A stretch of DNA of 14,156 nucleotides, from the NCBI GenBank assembly GCA_029287335.1, contig JARFRI010000349.1:1-14156 (forward strand), written 5' to 3'. Under the pieces are notes generated by a model. The model saw only the letters and a list, made by a program, of their open reading frames with translations. It searched no databases and was not told the DNA's origin. Made by a program: the position numbers and the translations under genes. Positions 1 to 7,134 of this stretch are shown here, one piece after another (positions within the stretch are counted from its first letter, which is position 1; the number at the start of each line of letters is the position of its first letter). Origin of the DNA: Phycisphaera sp. Lineage in GTDB: Bacteria > Planctomycetota > Phycisphaerae > Phycisphaerales > Phycisphaeraceae.

Positions 1-246
1 CCGCACGACGCGCGCTGCGACGACGGCCTTGATCTCTTCGTACCTGATGTGGATCGTAAACGTTTCGCTGCTGGGCACACGTCGTAATCGTCGCTTGATG
101 ATGAGTGCTCCACAGGAAGACAGGTCCAGCACTTCCCCCAGACCCGTCCACACACTGGTCGTCGCGAAGCGCCCGCCCTTACGGCTTTCTTTGCCTTCCT
201 CTGTGCTGAAGGCTTTGTCGTAATGGTTGATATTCGCGCTAAGCAT
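1..246 (-). CDS. PilZ-domain protein, N-terminal part (runs off the left edge)
   Basis: A minus-strand reading frame is open from an ATG at 246 to the window edge (82 codons seen), so the C-terminus is missing. The translation carries both PilZ signatures: RxxxR at residues 22-26 (R22, R26) and DxSxxG at 41-46 (D41, S43, G46). These are followed by alternating hydrophobic strands ending in a 'VVAARVV' stretch, as expected for the PilZ beta-barrel. PilZ domains bind cyclic di-GMP, and a minimal PilZ protein usually acts as a soluble receptor that changes a partner's activity. No Shine-Dalgarno is visible. A TAAATT hexamer lies five bases before the ATG (252-257), so a leaderless start is possible, but no -35 is clear. 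The same frame stays open upstream of the ATG to a TAG at 295-297, with TTG codons available, so the start is not certain. The domain call rests on two short motifs and overall pattern. Confidence 0.62.
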   Translation of the reverse strand, partial: MLSANINHYDKAFSTEEGKESRKGGRFATTSVWTGLGEVLDLSSCGALIIKRRLRRVPSSETFTIHIRYEEIKAVVAARVVR

Positions 247-449
247 GATGGAATTTATCGGCTGCAATGCTGCTGAGATGATGCGCGACGACAACTATCC
301 GATTAATTCCGCGACGGCTAGACGCGTTAACGATATAACCGGCACAGACGGAACAGACATCCGCATGCTTGCACGCAGAATGTAGAAGCCAATGATTTGA
401 TCATTGCGGGCTGATTGACCAAGACCAAGTATGGTTAGACAGCCATCGC
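247..449. other. Spacer downstream of opgH, no gene seen
   Basis: These 203 bases separate the opgH stop from the PilZ-type gene. Both genes are on the minus strand. I see no convincing coding frame. The only structure is a 7-bp hairpin at 390-406 (CAATGAT, loop TTG, ATCATTG). It has no T-run after it on the minus strand, so it is not a canonical intrinsic terminator. Confidence 0.5.
390..406 (-). other. Short perfect hairpin downstream of opgH
   Basis: CAATGAT and ATCATTG pair perfectly over seven bases around a three-base loop, 44-60 bases past the opgH stop codon. It could be an mRNA 3' end or a processing stem. There is no U-tract after it in the opgH direction and the stem is AT-rich, so termination is only a guess. 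Confidence 0.3.
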
Positions 450-2483
450 TTACGCTCGTGAGGCGGCACGCTGTTTTGCAGCCGTCTGGCCCGTCAGCTT
501 GTGATTCAGGTGGCGCAGGGAGGCGGGGCTTTGCATGAGCTTTTCGCGGTCGGCGGGCTGTAGGTAAGAAGACCCGCCATGGTAGGCCAGCCCGCACTCG
601 CGTTCGAGCTGTTCATCGTCATCGCGCTGGTATTCCGGATTGGCGTCGAGCACGCGTAGGTGCAGATCAAGGAGCGATACGTCGTTGAGCAAGTGCGTTA
701 AAGGGTCCGTGTCGTGCAGCGAGTCGACCAGGGACTGGTAGTGTGGTTCGCTTTCATTGAGTCGTCGGATGACGCGGGGGACATTGATCTCTTCGGGGAT
801 GATCAGTAGGCCTAGCCGACGCGCGATGTAGCCAAGCTTTTGACTGCTGATGAGCATCGAGATCGGGATCGAAAAGATCAGCCCGAAGTAGACCGGCGAG
901 AGCCAAAGAAACAGGTCCGGGCTGAGCCAGAACCCGATCAGGGCAAGGACGATGCCAGCGATGGTTTGGAGGCCGTGGGCATTGACTGCGTCACCGAAGG
1001 CGGTGCCGGACTCGGTGCGTTGCTGCGGGCCCCACTCGACACTTCGGCCGGCAAGGATGGTGAAGACAAAACGCGAGTGGAAGGCCATGAAAATCGGGGC
1101 GACAATGACCGATGCCACGACTTCGAGAATCGTGCTGAAGAACAGGCTAAAGCCGTTGTACTTCTCGTCTCGCCTGCCCGTTGCGTGGATGGTGCCGATG
1201 AGTTTGGGGATCAGCAGCATTAACATCGTCGCGATAAACACACCGGCGGACCAACCCCAGTGGGTGTAGACGTCGGGCACTTGTTCGATGACATACATGT
1301 CGTAGAGCACGCCGGCCACACCAAAGAGTATGAACAGGGCCCAGAGCGGCGCCGCGACGAAGGACAAGATCCCCATCACCATGTGTGCCCGGCTGATCGG
1401 GTGCAGGCCCTCCCGCGCGACCAGTGCCGAGTGCTGCAGGTTGCCTTGGCACCACCGCTGATCGCGCATCGCGAAGTCGATCAGCGTCGTCGGGCACTCC
1501 TCAAAGCTGCCATCGAGGTCTTCGGCCAAGCGCACCTTGTAGCCGGCCTTGCGCATCAGCGCCGCCTCTACAAAGTCGTGGCTGAGGATCTCGCCACCCA
1601 GCGGGGGGGTGCCCGGCAAGACCGGCAGGCCGCAGTGCTCGGCAAACGGCTTGATCCGGATCGCGGCGTTGTGGCCCCAGTAGTTGCCATCGTTCTCCGT
1701 CCATAATCGCAGCCCGTTGGCGAAGACAGGCCCGTAGACCGCTGCGGCATACTGCTGTAAACGAGCAAACAACGACATCCGATTGACCGGGCGAGGCGGG
1801 GCCTGCAAGATCCCAAGGTCCTGCTCGGCATCCATCCGAGCGATCATCTCTTTGAGTGTTGGCCCGGCCATGAGCGAGTCGGCATCGTAGATCACCATCA
1901 CGTCGTAGCTGCCACCAAAGCGCTTGACGAAGTCTTCGATGTTTCCACTCTTACGTGCCTTATTGAACTTGCGGCGGCGGTAATAAACCTGCAGGCCCGA
2001 ATCATGATTCCGCTCCAGGACTTCCTGCCAGCACCGCTCTTCAAGGATCCAGATATTGGTGTCGCGTGTGTCACTGAGGACGAAGATATCGCAGCGGTGA
2101 TTGATGCCGGCGTCAACGAGTTCGCGGATCGTGGCTTCGACGCCAGCGAAGACGCGGGCCGGGTCTTCCTGATAAATCGGCACGCAGATCGCGACACGCT
2201 CGGGTGCAGCATGCCCGACAACATCCTTTTCTTTGACCGTGCCCTGCGTTTTCTTGACATACAGAGGCGTTGTCGGCCGAGGGTAGAGCAGCAGCCCAGC
2301 CAAAACACTCCAGAACGAAAAAGCGACTAAGGCAAAGAGGCAGATAAAGATCAGCAACTGCGCAACATCCATGATGCTGATGCTGTGGCTGAAAAGGATC
2401 ATGCCAAAGACGGTCGCCCCAACGATCGTTGTCAGGACGGTTAGACTTAATAGCGCGATACGGGCGATCGATTCACGCGACAT
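450..2483 (-). CDS. opgH: Glucans biosynthesis glucosyltransferase H (OpgH/MdoH)
   Basis: This is the membrane GT2-family glucosyltransferase that uses UDP-glucose to build the beta-1,2-glucan backbone of osmoregulated periplasmic glucans. Two N-terminal membrane helices (about 7-32 and 38-66) precede a cytoplasmic catalytic domain (about 95-350). The domain contains the DxD-type motif D200-A-D202, the acidic acceptor site in SHDF (D303) and the QRW motif at 342-344 followed by CQGNL. Further helices lie at about 368-396, 411-432, 445-475 and 515-560, and the C-terminal IPEE motif is present. At 677 residues it is shorter than proteobacterial OpgH as I recall it, because it lacks the long cytoplasmic N-terminus. 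That segment seems to be encoded by the overlapping 74-codon ORF just upstream. The start at 2483 is supported by AGGAA (2491-2495, minus) seven bases before the ATG. In this frame a stop lies upstream at 2520-2522, so the N-terminus cannot extend without a frameshift. It is the last gene of the opgG operon. Confidence 0.95.
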   Translation of the reverse strand: MSRESIARIALLSLTVLTTIVGATVFGMILFSHSISIMDVAQLLIFICLFALVAFSFWSVLAGLLLYPRPTTPLYVKKTQGTVKEKDVVGHAAPERVAICVPIYQEDPARVFAGVEATIRELVDAGINHRCDIFVLSDTRDTNIWILEERCWQEVLERNHDSGLQVYYRRRKFNKARKSGNIEDFVKRFGGSYDVMVIYDADSLMAGPTLKEMIARMDAEQDLGILQAPPRPVNRMSLFARLQQYAAAVYGPVFANGLRLWTENDGNYWGHNAAIRIKPFAEHCGLPVLPGTPPLGGEILSHDFVEAALMRKAGYKVRLAEDLDGSFEECPTTLIDFAMRDQRWCQGNLQHSALVAREGLHPISRAHMVMGILSFVAAPLWALFILFGVAGVLYDMYVIEQVPDVYTHWGWSAGVFIATMLMLLIPKLIGTIHATGRRDEKYNGFSLFFSTILEVVASVIVAPIFMAFHSRFVFTILAGRSVEWGPQQRTESGTAFGDAVNAHGLQTIAGIVLALIGFWLSPDLFLWLSPVYFGLIFSIPISMLISSQKLGYIARRLGLLIIPEEINVPRVIRRLNESEPHYQSLVDSLHDTDPLTHLLNDVSLLDLHLRVLDANPEYQRDDDEQLERECGLAYHGGSSYLQPADREKLMQSPASLRHLNHKLTGQTAAKQRAASRA

Positions 2484-2697
2484 GATGTGTTTCCTGCGTC
2501 TCGCGACGACGCCTAAAGCTCAGCGCGTTTCGGATCGCGTCGCCGGGCAGGCGCAACCATTGCACGATGTTCGTTACCACCGGCGAGATCGCCATGTCCT
2601 GATGCGGCATCTCTAAGGGTCGCTCCTCGGGCAACACATGAGGGCGTTGTTCGACAGGCTTGGGGGCAGCTTCAACGGGTTGGTAGGTCGTTGTCAT
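2473..2697 (-). CDS. Small protein, probably the detached N-terminal segment of OpgH
   Basis: This 74-residue ORF lies between opgG and opgH. It overlaps the opgG stop as ATGA (2694-2697) and the opgH start by 11 bases. A strong Shine-Dalgarno, AGGAG (2706-2710, minus), lies eight bases before its ATG, so it is very probably translated. The protein is proline-rich at first, then carries a 'LPEERPLEMP' segment (22-31), a possible amphipathic helix (about 40-60) and an Arg-rich end (62-65). It has no membrane segment. The LPxExPLxMPxQ pattern recalls the N-terminal cytoplasmic part of proteobacterial OpgH, and position and order fit a split opgH. From established work, the N-terminus of E. coli OpgH binds FtsZ; whether this small protein does so is unknown. 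The alternative is one opgH gene with a one-base error between 2473 and 2519. Confidence 0.7.
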   Translation of the reverse strand: MTTTYQPVEAAPKPVEQRPHVLPEERPLEMPHQDMAISPVVTNIVQWLRLPGDAIRNALSFRRRRETQETHHVA

Positions 2698-4382
2698 CGC
2701 GAGGGCTCCTGCAGACGCACCGTCTCGCTTAAGTGTTTACCAAAGTCTTCGAACCGAACATCGACGGGGTAGGCTACGTCTCTGGACAGGTGGACACGCC
2801 ATTTGCCATCAGGCATCTTTGTGATCACCGGTGCAACGGTGACGCCGCCTTTGTCGGTCGCGACGACGGTGAACGGCTTGTCGAGGTATTCATCGCGCAG
2901 CACCGGGCCGTCGAAGATGATGGACCAGTGCGGCCAGGGCGTGCGAACAAAGACAACGCGCTCGGCCCGTGCGAGTTGATCAAGCGGCAGGCCGACTTCA
3001 TCTCCACTGTCGTCAGAGCCGGCGACGGCGTCGTCCCAGTTTGTCAGTTCATCGGCCAGGTTTTTGGGCGGGGCTAGCGACTGGATCGGGCTGCCAAACG
3101 AGACGGTGTATTGGACGTGAAGGGACTTACCTGCCGGGACATTGTCGACCGCGTAGTAGCAGCCCATGTTGTCGTGCTTTTCTTCGGTTCGCGCAAGCTC
3201 CAGTAGTTCGACCGACCCTTTGGGCCAGTCGTTGGTGGGCTTGACCCAGACATCGGGTCGTAGCTCGTGGCGGGTCAGCGGGTCGAGGTATCGGCTAAAG
3301 CGTCGCTCCCGCTGCATCAGGCCGAAGCCGATCGTGTCATCGCCGGTCAAGCGCGTGGTACGGTCGGCGAGCGGGTTGCGTAGCGACTGCCAGTAGACCG
3401 CTCCCGGGACGTGTGCGAGCAGGCCGTCGTTGTCGTGGACTTCCGGCCGTTCGTCTTGGAAGCGTGCGTCTGGCTCGGGGCCGAAAAGGAACATGCTGGT
3501 AATCGGCGCAAGGCCGAGCTTACGGATCGGTTTGCGTGTGAACAGGTGCAGGTCCACGTCGATGTCCGTGACCTTCTCCGGGCGCATCTTCATACGGAAC
3601 GCTGCGGTAAGGTGCTCACCATCGATAAGCCCGTCAATGACCAATGGGTCGCGTGGGTTTTCCACCTCGTGGACCCATAGGCAAGTGATCCGAGGGAACG
3701 ACTCGGCCATCTCGAAGATGCCCGTGTTCACTGCGATGAGTCGGCCCGAGGCGCCGTAGACCGAGCCATCGCCAAGGGCCCGGAAGTACGTTGCACCAAG
3801 GATGACCAGCAACTCATCGACCGGTGCGTCCTTGGCCCATGGCCGATTGATCCGCATACCGGCCCAGCCAAGGTCGTTCCAGTCCGCTTGCGGTGCGATC
3901 CCATCACGCGGGAATGTGAAGGCCTTCGGCTCGTATCGCCACGGCCTGGAAACGCCAGCCTTCACCACTTCGATGTGTACCGGGTCGGTGTGCAGCCAGC
4001 CACGGTGGAAGCCCTCCATGGTGTAGCCCGGCTGTTTGCCCACGGGAAACGAATACTGAGGGTCGAATACGATGCCGATGTGAGCGTCGTAGTCCATTTC
4101 AGCCAATTCACTTGGCAGATCGGAAGAAGATGTATTAGTACCACCCAACTTTTCATCGGACCATGAGCCGGTCTGGGCGGCTTGACGGGCGGTCGCGATT
4201 AGGTGGTCGAAATGATACTTGGCCGAAGTGTCGCCGAGCAGTTCAACGGCGTGACGACCCGCGGCATCTTCGGTGCCGTAGGTCGTCAACGGAACCCCAA
4301 GCACGCCAATCACCATCAGCAAGCAGATCGACTTGGTCCAAAAAGACCATCGACAAGAGATTTTTTTAACCGCACGTTTCAT
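2694..4382 (-). CDS. opgG: Periplasmic glucan biosynthesis protein G (OpgG/MdoG)
   Basis: This periplasmic protein works with OpgH in making osmoregulated periplasmic glucans. Members of the OpgG/OpgD family were recently linked to beta-1,2-glucanase activity (family GH186, shown for OpgD). The protein is 562 residues. It has a long basic N-region, a hydrophobic core at about 18-34 and a likely signal-peptidase site near residue 36, so export by Sec is expected. Family landmarks are clear: the YD...FDPQ strand, 'FHRGWL', 'ATYFRALGDGSVYG', 'SFPR', 'TSMFLFGP', 'RPEVHDNDGL' and a C-terminal Ig-like region. It is the first gene of the operon, preceded by a promoter at 4445-4473 and a leader of about 55 bases. 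It overlaps the next ORF by four bases (ATGA), which points to coupled translation. No good Shine-Dalgarno lies before its own ATG. Confidence 0.95.
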   Translation of the reverse strand: MKRAVKKISCRWSFWTKSICLLMVIGVLGVPLTTYGTEDAAGRHAVELLGDTSAKYHFDHLIATARQAAQTGSWSDEKLGGTNTSSSDLPSELAEMDYDAHIGIVFDPQYSFPVGKQPGYTMEGFHRGWLHTDPVHIEVVKAGVSRPWRYEPKAFTFPRDGIAPQADWNDLGWAGMRINRPWAKDAPVDELLVILGATYFRALGDGSVYGASGRLIAVNTGIFEMAESFPRITCLWVHEVENPRDPLVIDGLIDGEHLTAAFRMKMRPEKVTDIDVDLHLFTRKPIRKLGLAPITSMFLFGPEPDARFQDERPEVHDNDGLLAHVPGAVYWQSLRNPLADRTTRLTGDDTIGFGLMQRERRFSRYLDPLTRHELRPDVWVKPTNDWPKGSVELLELARTEEKHDNMGCYYAVDNVPAGKSLHVQYTVSFGSPIQSLAPPKNLADELTNWDDAVAGSDDSGDEVGLPLDQLARAERVVFVRTPWPHWSIIFDGPVLRDEYLDKPFTVVATDKGGVTVAPVITKMPDGKWRVHLSRDVAYPVDVRFEDFGKHLSETVRLQEPSR

Positions 4383-4444
4383 GTTGTTCTGGGTCGCAGT
4401 GACAATCTTTACGATTTTGCAGGCAACCGCTTCCGGACCGATAA

Positions 4445-4473
4445 ATCATATCCTGCAATGCTTAAAACCACAA
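4445..4473 (-). promoter_or_regulatory. Sigma-70-type promoter for the opgG operon
   Basis: On the minus strand TTGTGG (4468-4473) is followed by a 17-base spacer and TATGAT (4445-4450). Transcription would start near 4438 and give a leader of about 55 bases before the opgG ATG. The -10 is one base from consensus, and spacing and position fit. Confidence 0.6.
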
Positions 4474-4645
4474 GAAAGGCGTTCATTCCCAGGTTGTGGA
4501 GCGATAAACCTTGTCTATCGTCAATCATGCGTTGCAAATCTCGTCTTCGATTTTGGGGTCCTTAAGTGCCTTGCTGGACGGGAGTTGATTCCGTGGGGTG
4601 TACCGGATAAACCGGGCCGGTCTTAGCAACGTGTTCACCGCCGAA

Positions 4646-4675
4646 TTTAGATGAGGCATAGCTAGTTGGTAGAAT
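4646..4675 (+). promoter_or_regulatory. Promoter candidate for comM, leaderless type
   Basis: TAGAAT (4670-4675) ends six bases before the comM ATG, so a start seven bases after the hexamer would fall on the A of ATG. A weak -35, TTTAGA (4646-4651), lies 18 bases upstream. There is no Shine-Dalgarno in between. Confidence 0.45.
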
Positions 4676-4681
4676 CCGCTC

Positions 4682-6196
4682 ATGCTTTCACAGTGTCACA
4701 GTTTCGTGCTCCATGGCATCGACGCCATCGCTTGCGAGGTGGAGGTCGATGTCGTTGCCGACGCGATGCCCAAGACGACGGTCGTTGGACTGCCCGACGC
4801 GGCGGTAAAAGAATCGATCGAACGCGTACGGGCCGCGGTGACGAATACGGGATACCCATTCCCATTGGCTCGCCTCCTGGTCTCACTGGCCCCGGGGGAC
4901 ATCCGCAAAGAAGGCCCGGTCTATGACCTGCCGATCGCGGTGGGGGTGCTGCTGGCCGAACATGTCATCGCGGGCGACCGGCACAAGCGATTGATGTTTG
5001 CGGGCGAACTCGCTTTGGACGGCCGAGTCCGCCCGGTGAGCGGGGTGATTAATCTTGCACTGCTGTGTAAGGACCTGGGCTTTGATGGCGTGGTCGTCCC
5101 GCTGGATAACGCGCACGAAGCCGCGGCGGTCGATGGCATCGAGGTGTACCCGGCCGATTCGCTCGCGTCGGTCGTGTCGTTCCTCAACGGTCAGCACGAG
5201 ATCACGCCGGTCGCCGCCGTCGACGTCGATGAGCAACTCGCCACGCTGATGCCCGCTGCCGACTTTGCAGACATCCGTGGGCAGGAAGCGGTCAAGCGCG
5301 CGATGACGATCGCCGCAGCAGGGGGCCATAACATTGCCATGATCGGCCCGGCAGGCACCGGCAAGACTATGGCGGCACGTGCGTTGCCCGGCATCCTCCC
5401 GCCGCTCTCGCGCGAAGAATCGCTCCAGGTCACGCGCATCTACTCGGCCGTCGGGCAAGTGCCTAAGGGCCAGTCGCTCATCACCCAGCGACCCGTCCGC
5501 ACCCCGCACCACACCGCATCACCCGCTGCCATCATCGGTGGCGGCACCATCCCTCGACCCGGCGAAGTCTCGCTCGCTCACCACGGCGTCCTCTTCCTCG
5601 ATGAAGTCCCCGAGTTCCCACGACCGGTTCTTGAAACCCTTCGACAACCACTTGAAGACGGTGACGTCACCATCGCACGGGCACACTCCTCCATTCGCTT
5701 CCCCGCGCAGTTCATGCTCGTCGTCGCGATGAACCCCACGCCCAAAGGCGACAAGCCTGCCGATGCCTATGGCCAACGCGAGATGGATCGCTACCTCGCC
5801 AAGCTTTCTGGCCCGCTGATTGATCGCATCGACATCCATGTCGAGGTCCCTAAAGTCCCCTACAAGCAACTGACCGGGAAGCGCAACGGCTCGACATCAG
5901 CCGACCTCCGCGAGAAGGTGCTCGCGGCGCGCGACACCCAATCCAAGCGCAACGGCGGCCCAATGAAGCGCAACGCGGTTCTCTCGGGTAGAGAGCTAGA
6001 CACGCACGCCCAACTCGACGATGCGGGCAAAGATGTGCTCAAGCAGGCCATGACCGAACTCGGTCTCAGCGCTCGGGCCTACGACAAAGTACGCCGCCTG
6101 GCCCGGACGATTGCCGACCTGGATCAGAGCGAACCGGTCCAGCTCGCTCATGTCGCCGAGGCGATTAGCTACCGCTTGCTGGACCGTGAACGATAA
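4682..6196 (+). CDS. comM: ComM/YifB-type Mg-chelatase-like AAA+ ATPase
   Basis: ComM is a hexameric AAA+ helicase. In Vibrio and other competent bacteria it helps branch migration while incoming DNA is integrated into the chromosome. The 504-residue protein has the full order: an N-terminal Lon-S5-like ChlI domain (about 1-170, with VVGLPDAAVKE and 'GDIRKEGPVYDLPIA'), an AAA+ module with Walker A GPAGTGKT (222-229), Walker B VLFLDE (303-308) and sensor N351, then SGPLIDRIDIHVEVP (376-390) and the C-terminal lid domain. Length is normal for the family. One oddity is that the usual NPCPCG...CxC cysteine cluster after the sensor Asn is replaced by 'NPTPKGD', and no cysteine follows nearby. The start is the first ATG. 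It lacks a Shine-Dalgarno but has a -10 hexamer six bases upstream. Its 3' end faces the zinc-ribbon gene across 26 bases, with no terminator seen. Confidence 0.95.
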   Translation: MLSQCHSFVLHGIDAIACEVEVDVVADAMPKTTVVGLPDAAVKESIERVRAAVTNTGYPFPLARLLVSLAPGDIRKEGPVYDLPIAVGVLLAEHVIAGDRHKRLMFAGELALDGRVRPVSGVINLALLCKDLGFDGVVVPLDNAHEAAAVDGIEVYPADSLASVVSFLNGQHEITPVAAVDVDEQLATLMPAADFADIRGQEAVKRAMTIAAAGGHNIAMIGPAGTGKTMAARALPGILPPLSREESLQVTRIYSAVGQVPKGQSLITQRPVRTPHHTASPAAIIGGGTIPRPGEVSLAHHGVLFLDEVPEFPRPVLETLRQPLEDGDVTIARAHSSIRFPAQFMLVVAMNPTPKGDKPADAYGQREMDRYLAKLSGPLIDRIDIHVEVPKVPYKQLTGKRNGSTSADLREKVLAARDTQSKRNGGPMKRNAVLSGRELDTHAQLDDAGKDVLKQAMTELGLSARAYDKVRRLARTIADLDQSEPVQLAHVAEAISYRLLDRER

Positions 6197-6222
6197 ATCG
6201 CAGTACGTTCTGAGCCGCCTTG

Positions 6223-7071
6223 TTAATCCCCCAGCATCAGCCAGAGCACCAGGATGGATGCGATGGCGATGATGTTGAGTGCGATCATCAGCAGGCCGAT
6301 CGTGCTGATGCCTTCGGACGCGGGCAACTCGGTGGTGGGTTCCACATCAAAGGCGCTGGTCGGCGGGGCGACGCGCTGTCCTTGAGGCGGTGCGCCAAAG
6401 TTCGCGGTGGCGGGCTGGCCGACGACGGCCGACGGCTTGCCCACAGCACTCGGTGTAACGGATGGCGAAAGTGCGCTCGTCTCAACGTCGCCAGACAGAT
6501 CAAGGACCTCAGCAAGCAGGTCGCTAGGCCGAGCGGACTTCGGCTTGGTCTTTTTGGTTGGTCCGGGGACTTGGCGTTGAGGGATCGGCTCGCCGTTGAT
6601 CTCTGCCTTGAGTTGCTGGGTGCCGAGTTCGACTTCAAGATCGGTCTTGTAAGTCAAGCCAAGCTCATTACGCTGCCGCGGCTCGGAGAAAATCGCATGA
6701 CACTGCCCGCAGCGGCTATCGCTCGGGCTGACGTGGTTTCCACACTCGTGGCAGTAGCCGATGAGGTGCGAGACGCCGGGGACATTTCGTGCGATCGACC
6801 AAAACTGCCGGGTGGTTGGGCCGCGCATCACGGTCGTGGGTTTGATCTTTCCCGCAGCGGCCATCGATTTGAGCACGTCGTAGCAGCAACTGGGCCGGAA
6901 GGGCTGGTTCTTGTCGCGGATCTGCCAAGGCCCCATCGCTAGCTGAGTCGCACGTCGGCTCAAAGGCTCAAACAGCCCTGCGCAGGCTTGGCACCGTTCG
7001 CCGCCATACTGGGCGTGGCCGCAATAGGGGCAAAGGACTAGTTTTTCGCTACCAGACGTCGCCTGCGACAT
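6223..7071 (-). CDS. Double zinc-ribbon, GYF-like, C-terminal membrane-anchored protein
   Basis: I do not recognise a named family for this 282-residue protein. It opens with a CxxC...CxxC zinc ribbon (C14, C17, C27, C30). A globular stretch (about 46-105) with 'GPWQIRD', 'AAAGKIKPTTVMR' and 'FWSIA' resembles the GYF_2/DUF4339 fold common in planctomycete membrane proteins. A second ribbon follows (C107, C110, C121, C124), then a low-complexity Pro/Ala/Ser linker (about 165-250) and one C-terminal hydrophobic helix (about 256-280) ending in LGD. This predicts a tail-anchored inner-membrane protein with both ribbons in the cytoplasm. A Shine-Dalgarno, GGGAG (7078-7082, minus), lies six bases before the ATG and fixes the start. 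It is divergent from the parvulin lipoprotein, with a 63-base spacer holding a palindrome. A role in sensing or protein-protein binding is only a guess. Confidence 0.75.
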   Translation of the reverse strand: MSQATSGSEKLVLCPYCGHAQYGGERCQACAGLFEPLSRRATQLAMGPWQIRDKNQPFRPSCCYDVLKSMAAAGKIKPTTVMRGPTTRQFWSIARNVPGVSHLIGYCHECGNHVSPSDSRCGQCHAIFSEPRQRNELGLTYKTDLEVELGTQQLKAEINGEPIPQRQVPGPTKKTKPKSARPSDLLAEVLDLSGDVETSALSPSVTPSAVGKPSAVVGQPATANFGAPPQGQRVAPPTSAFDVEPTTELPASEGISTIGLLMIALNIIAIASILVLWLMLGD

Positions 7072-7099
7072 CGCGTACTCCCGTTACTCGTTTAAAGCG

Positions 7100-7128
7100 T
7101 TGACACCGAGCGGTGTCGGCTCTAGCGT
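7100..7128 (+). promoter_or_regulatory. Strong promoter for the parvulin lipoprotein gene, leaderless type
   Basis: A perfect TTGACA (7100-7105), a 17-base spacer and TAGCGT (7123-7128) are followed by six bases and then the ATG at 7135. The predicted start of transcription is therefore the start codon itself. No Shine-Dalgarno is present. Confidence 0.65.
7102..7117. promoter_or_regulatory. Palindromic operator candidate in a divergent promoter region
   Basis: GACACCGAGCGGTGTC is a perfect inverted repeat of seven bases around a two-base centre. It overlaps the last four bases of the -35 and most of the spacer of the parvulin promoter, and lies 31 bases upstream of the zinc-ribbon start. 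A dimeric regulator bound here would block the plus-strand promoter. No regulator gene is nearby. Confidence 0.45.
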
Positions 7129-7134
7129 GCTGCC

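Larger units (their letters stand above)
4383..4681. other. Divergent intergenic region between opgG and comM
   Basis: These 299 bases hold no convincing gene. They contain the opgG promoter on the minus strand (4445-4473) and a promoter candidate for comM directly against its ATG (4646-4675). The stretch 4500-4640 shows only small imperfect repeats, such as ACCGGGCCGGT at 4611-4621, to which I assign no function. Confidence 0.6.

Noticed and set aside
29..223. A 64-codon plus-strand frame at the left edge
   Set aside because: The opposite strand carries both PilZ motifs in frame, so this is its shadow.
4468..4499. CCACAA and TTGTGG inverted repeat upstream of opgG
   Set aside because: It is only six bases with a 20-base gap, and one arm is the -35 itself, so chance is likely.
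4883..5512. A 209-codon minus-strand frame inside comM
   Set aside because: It lies fully within a well-conserved gene and has an Arg/Asp-rich composition typical of an antisense shadow.
6220..6942. A 240-codon plus-strand frame opposite the zinc-ribbon gene
   Set aside because: The minus-strand protein has eight paired cysteines, a tail anchor and a good Shine-Dalgarno. The plus frame has none of these and is low in structure.
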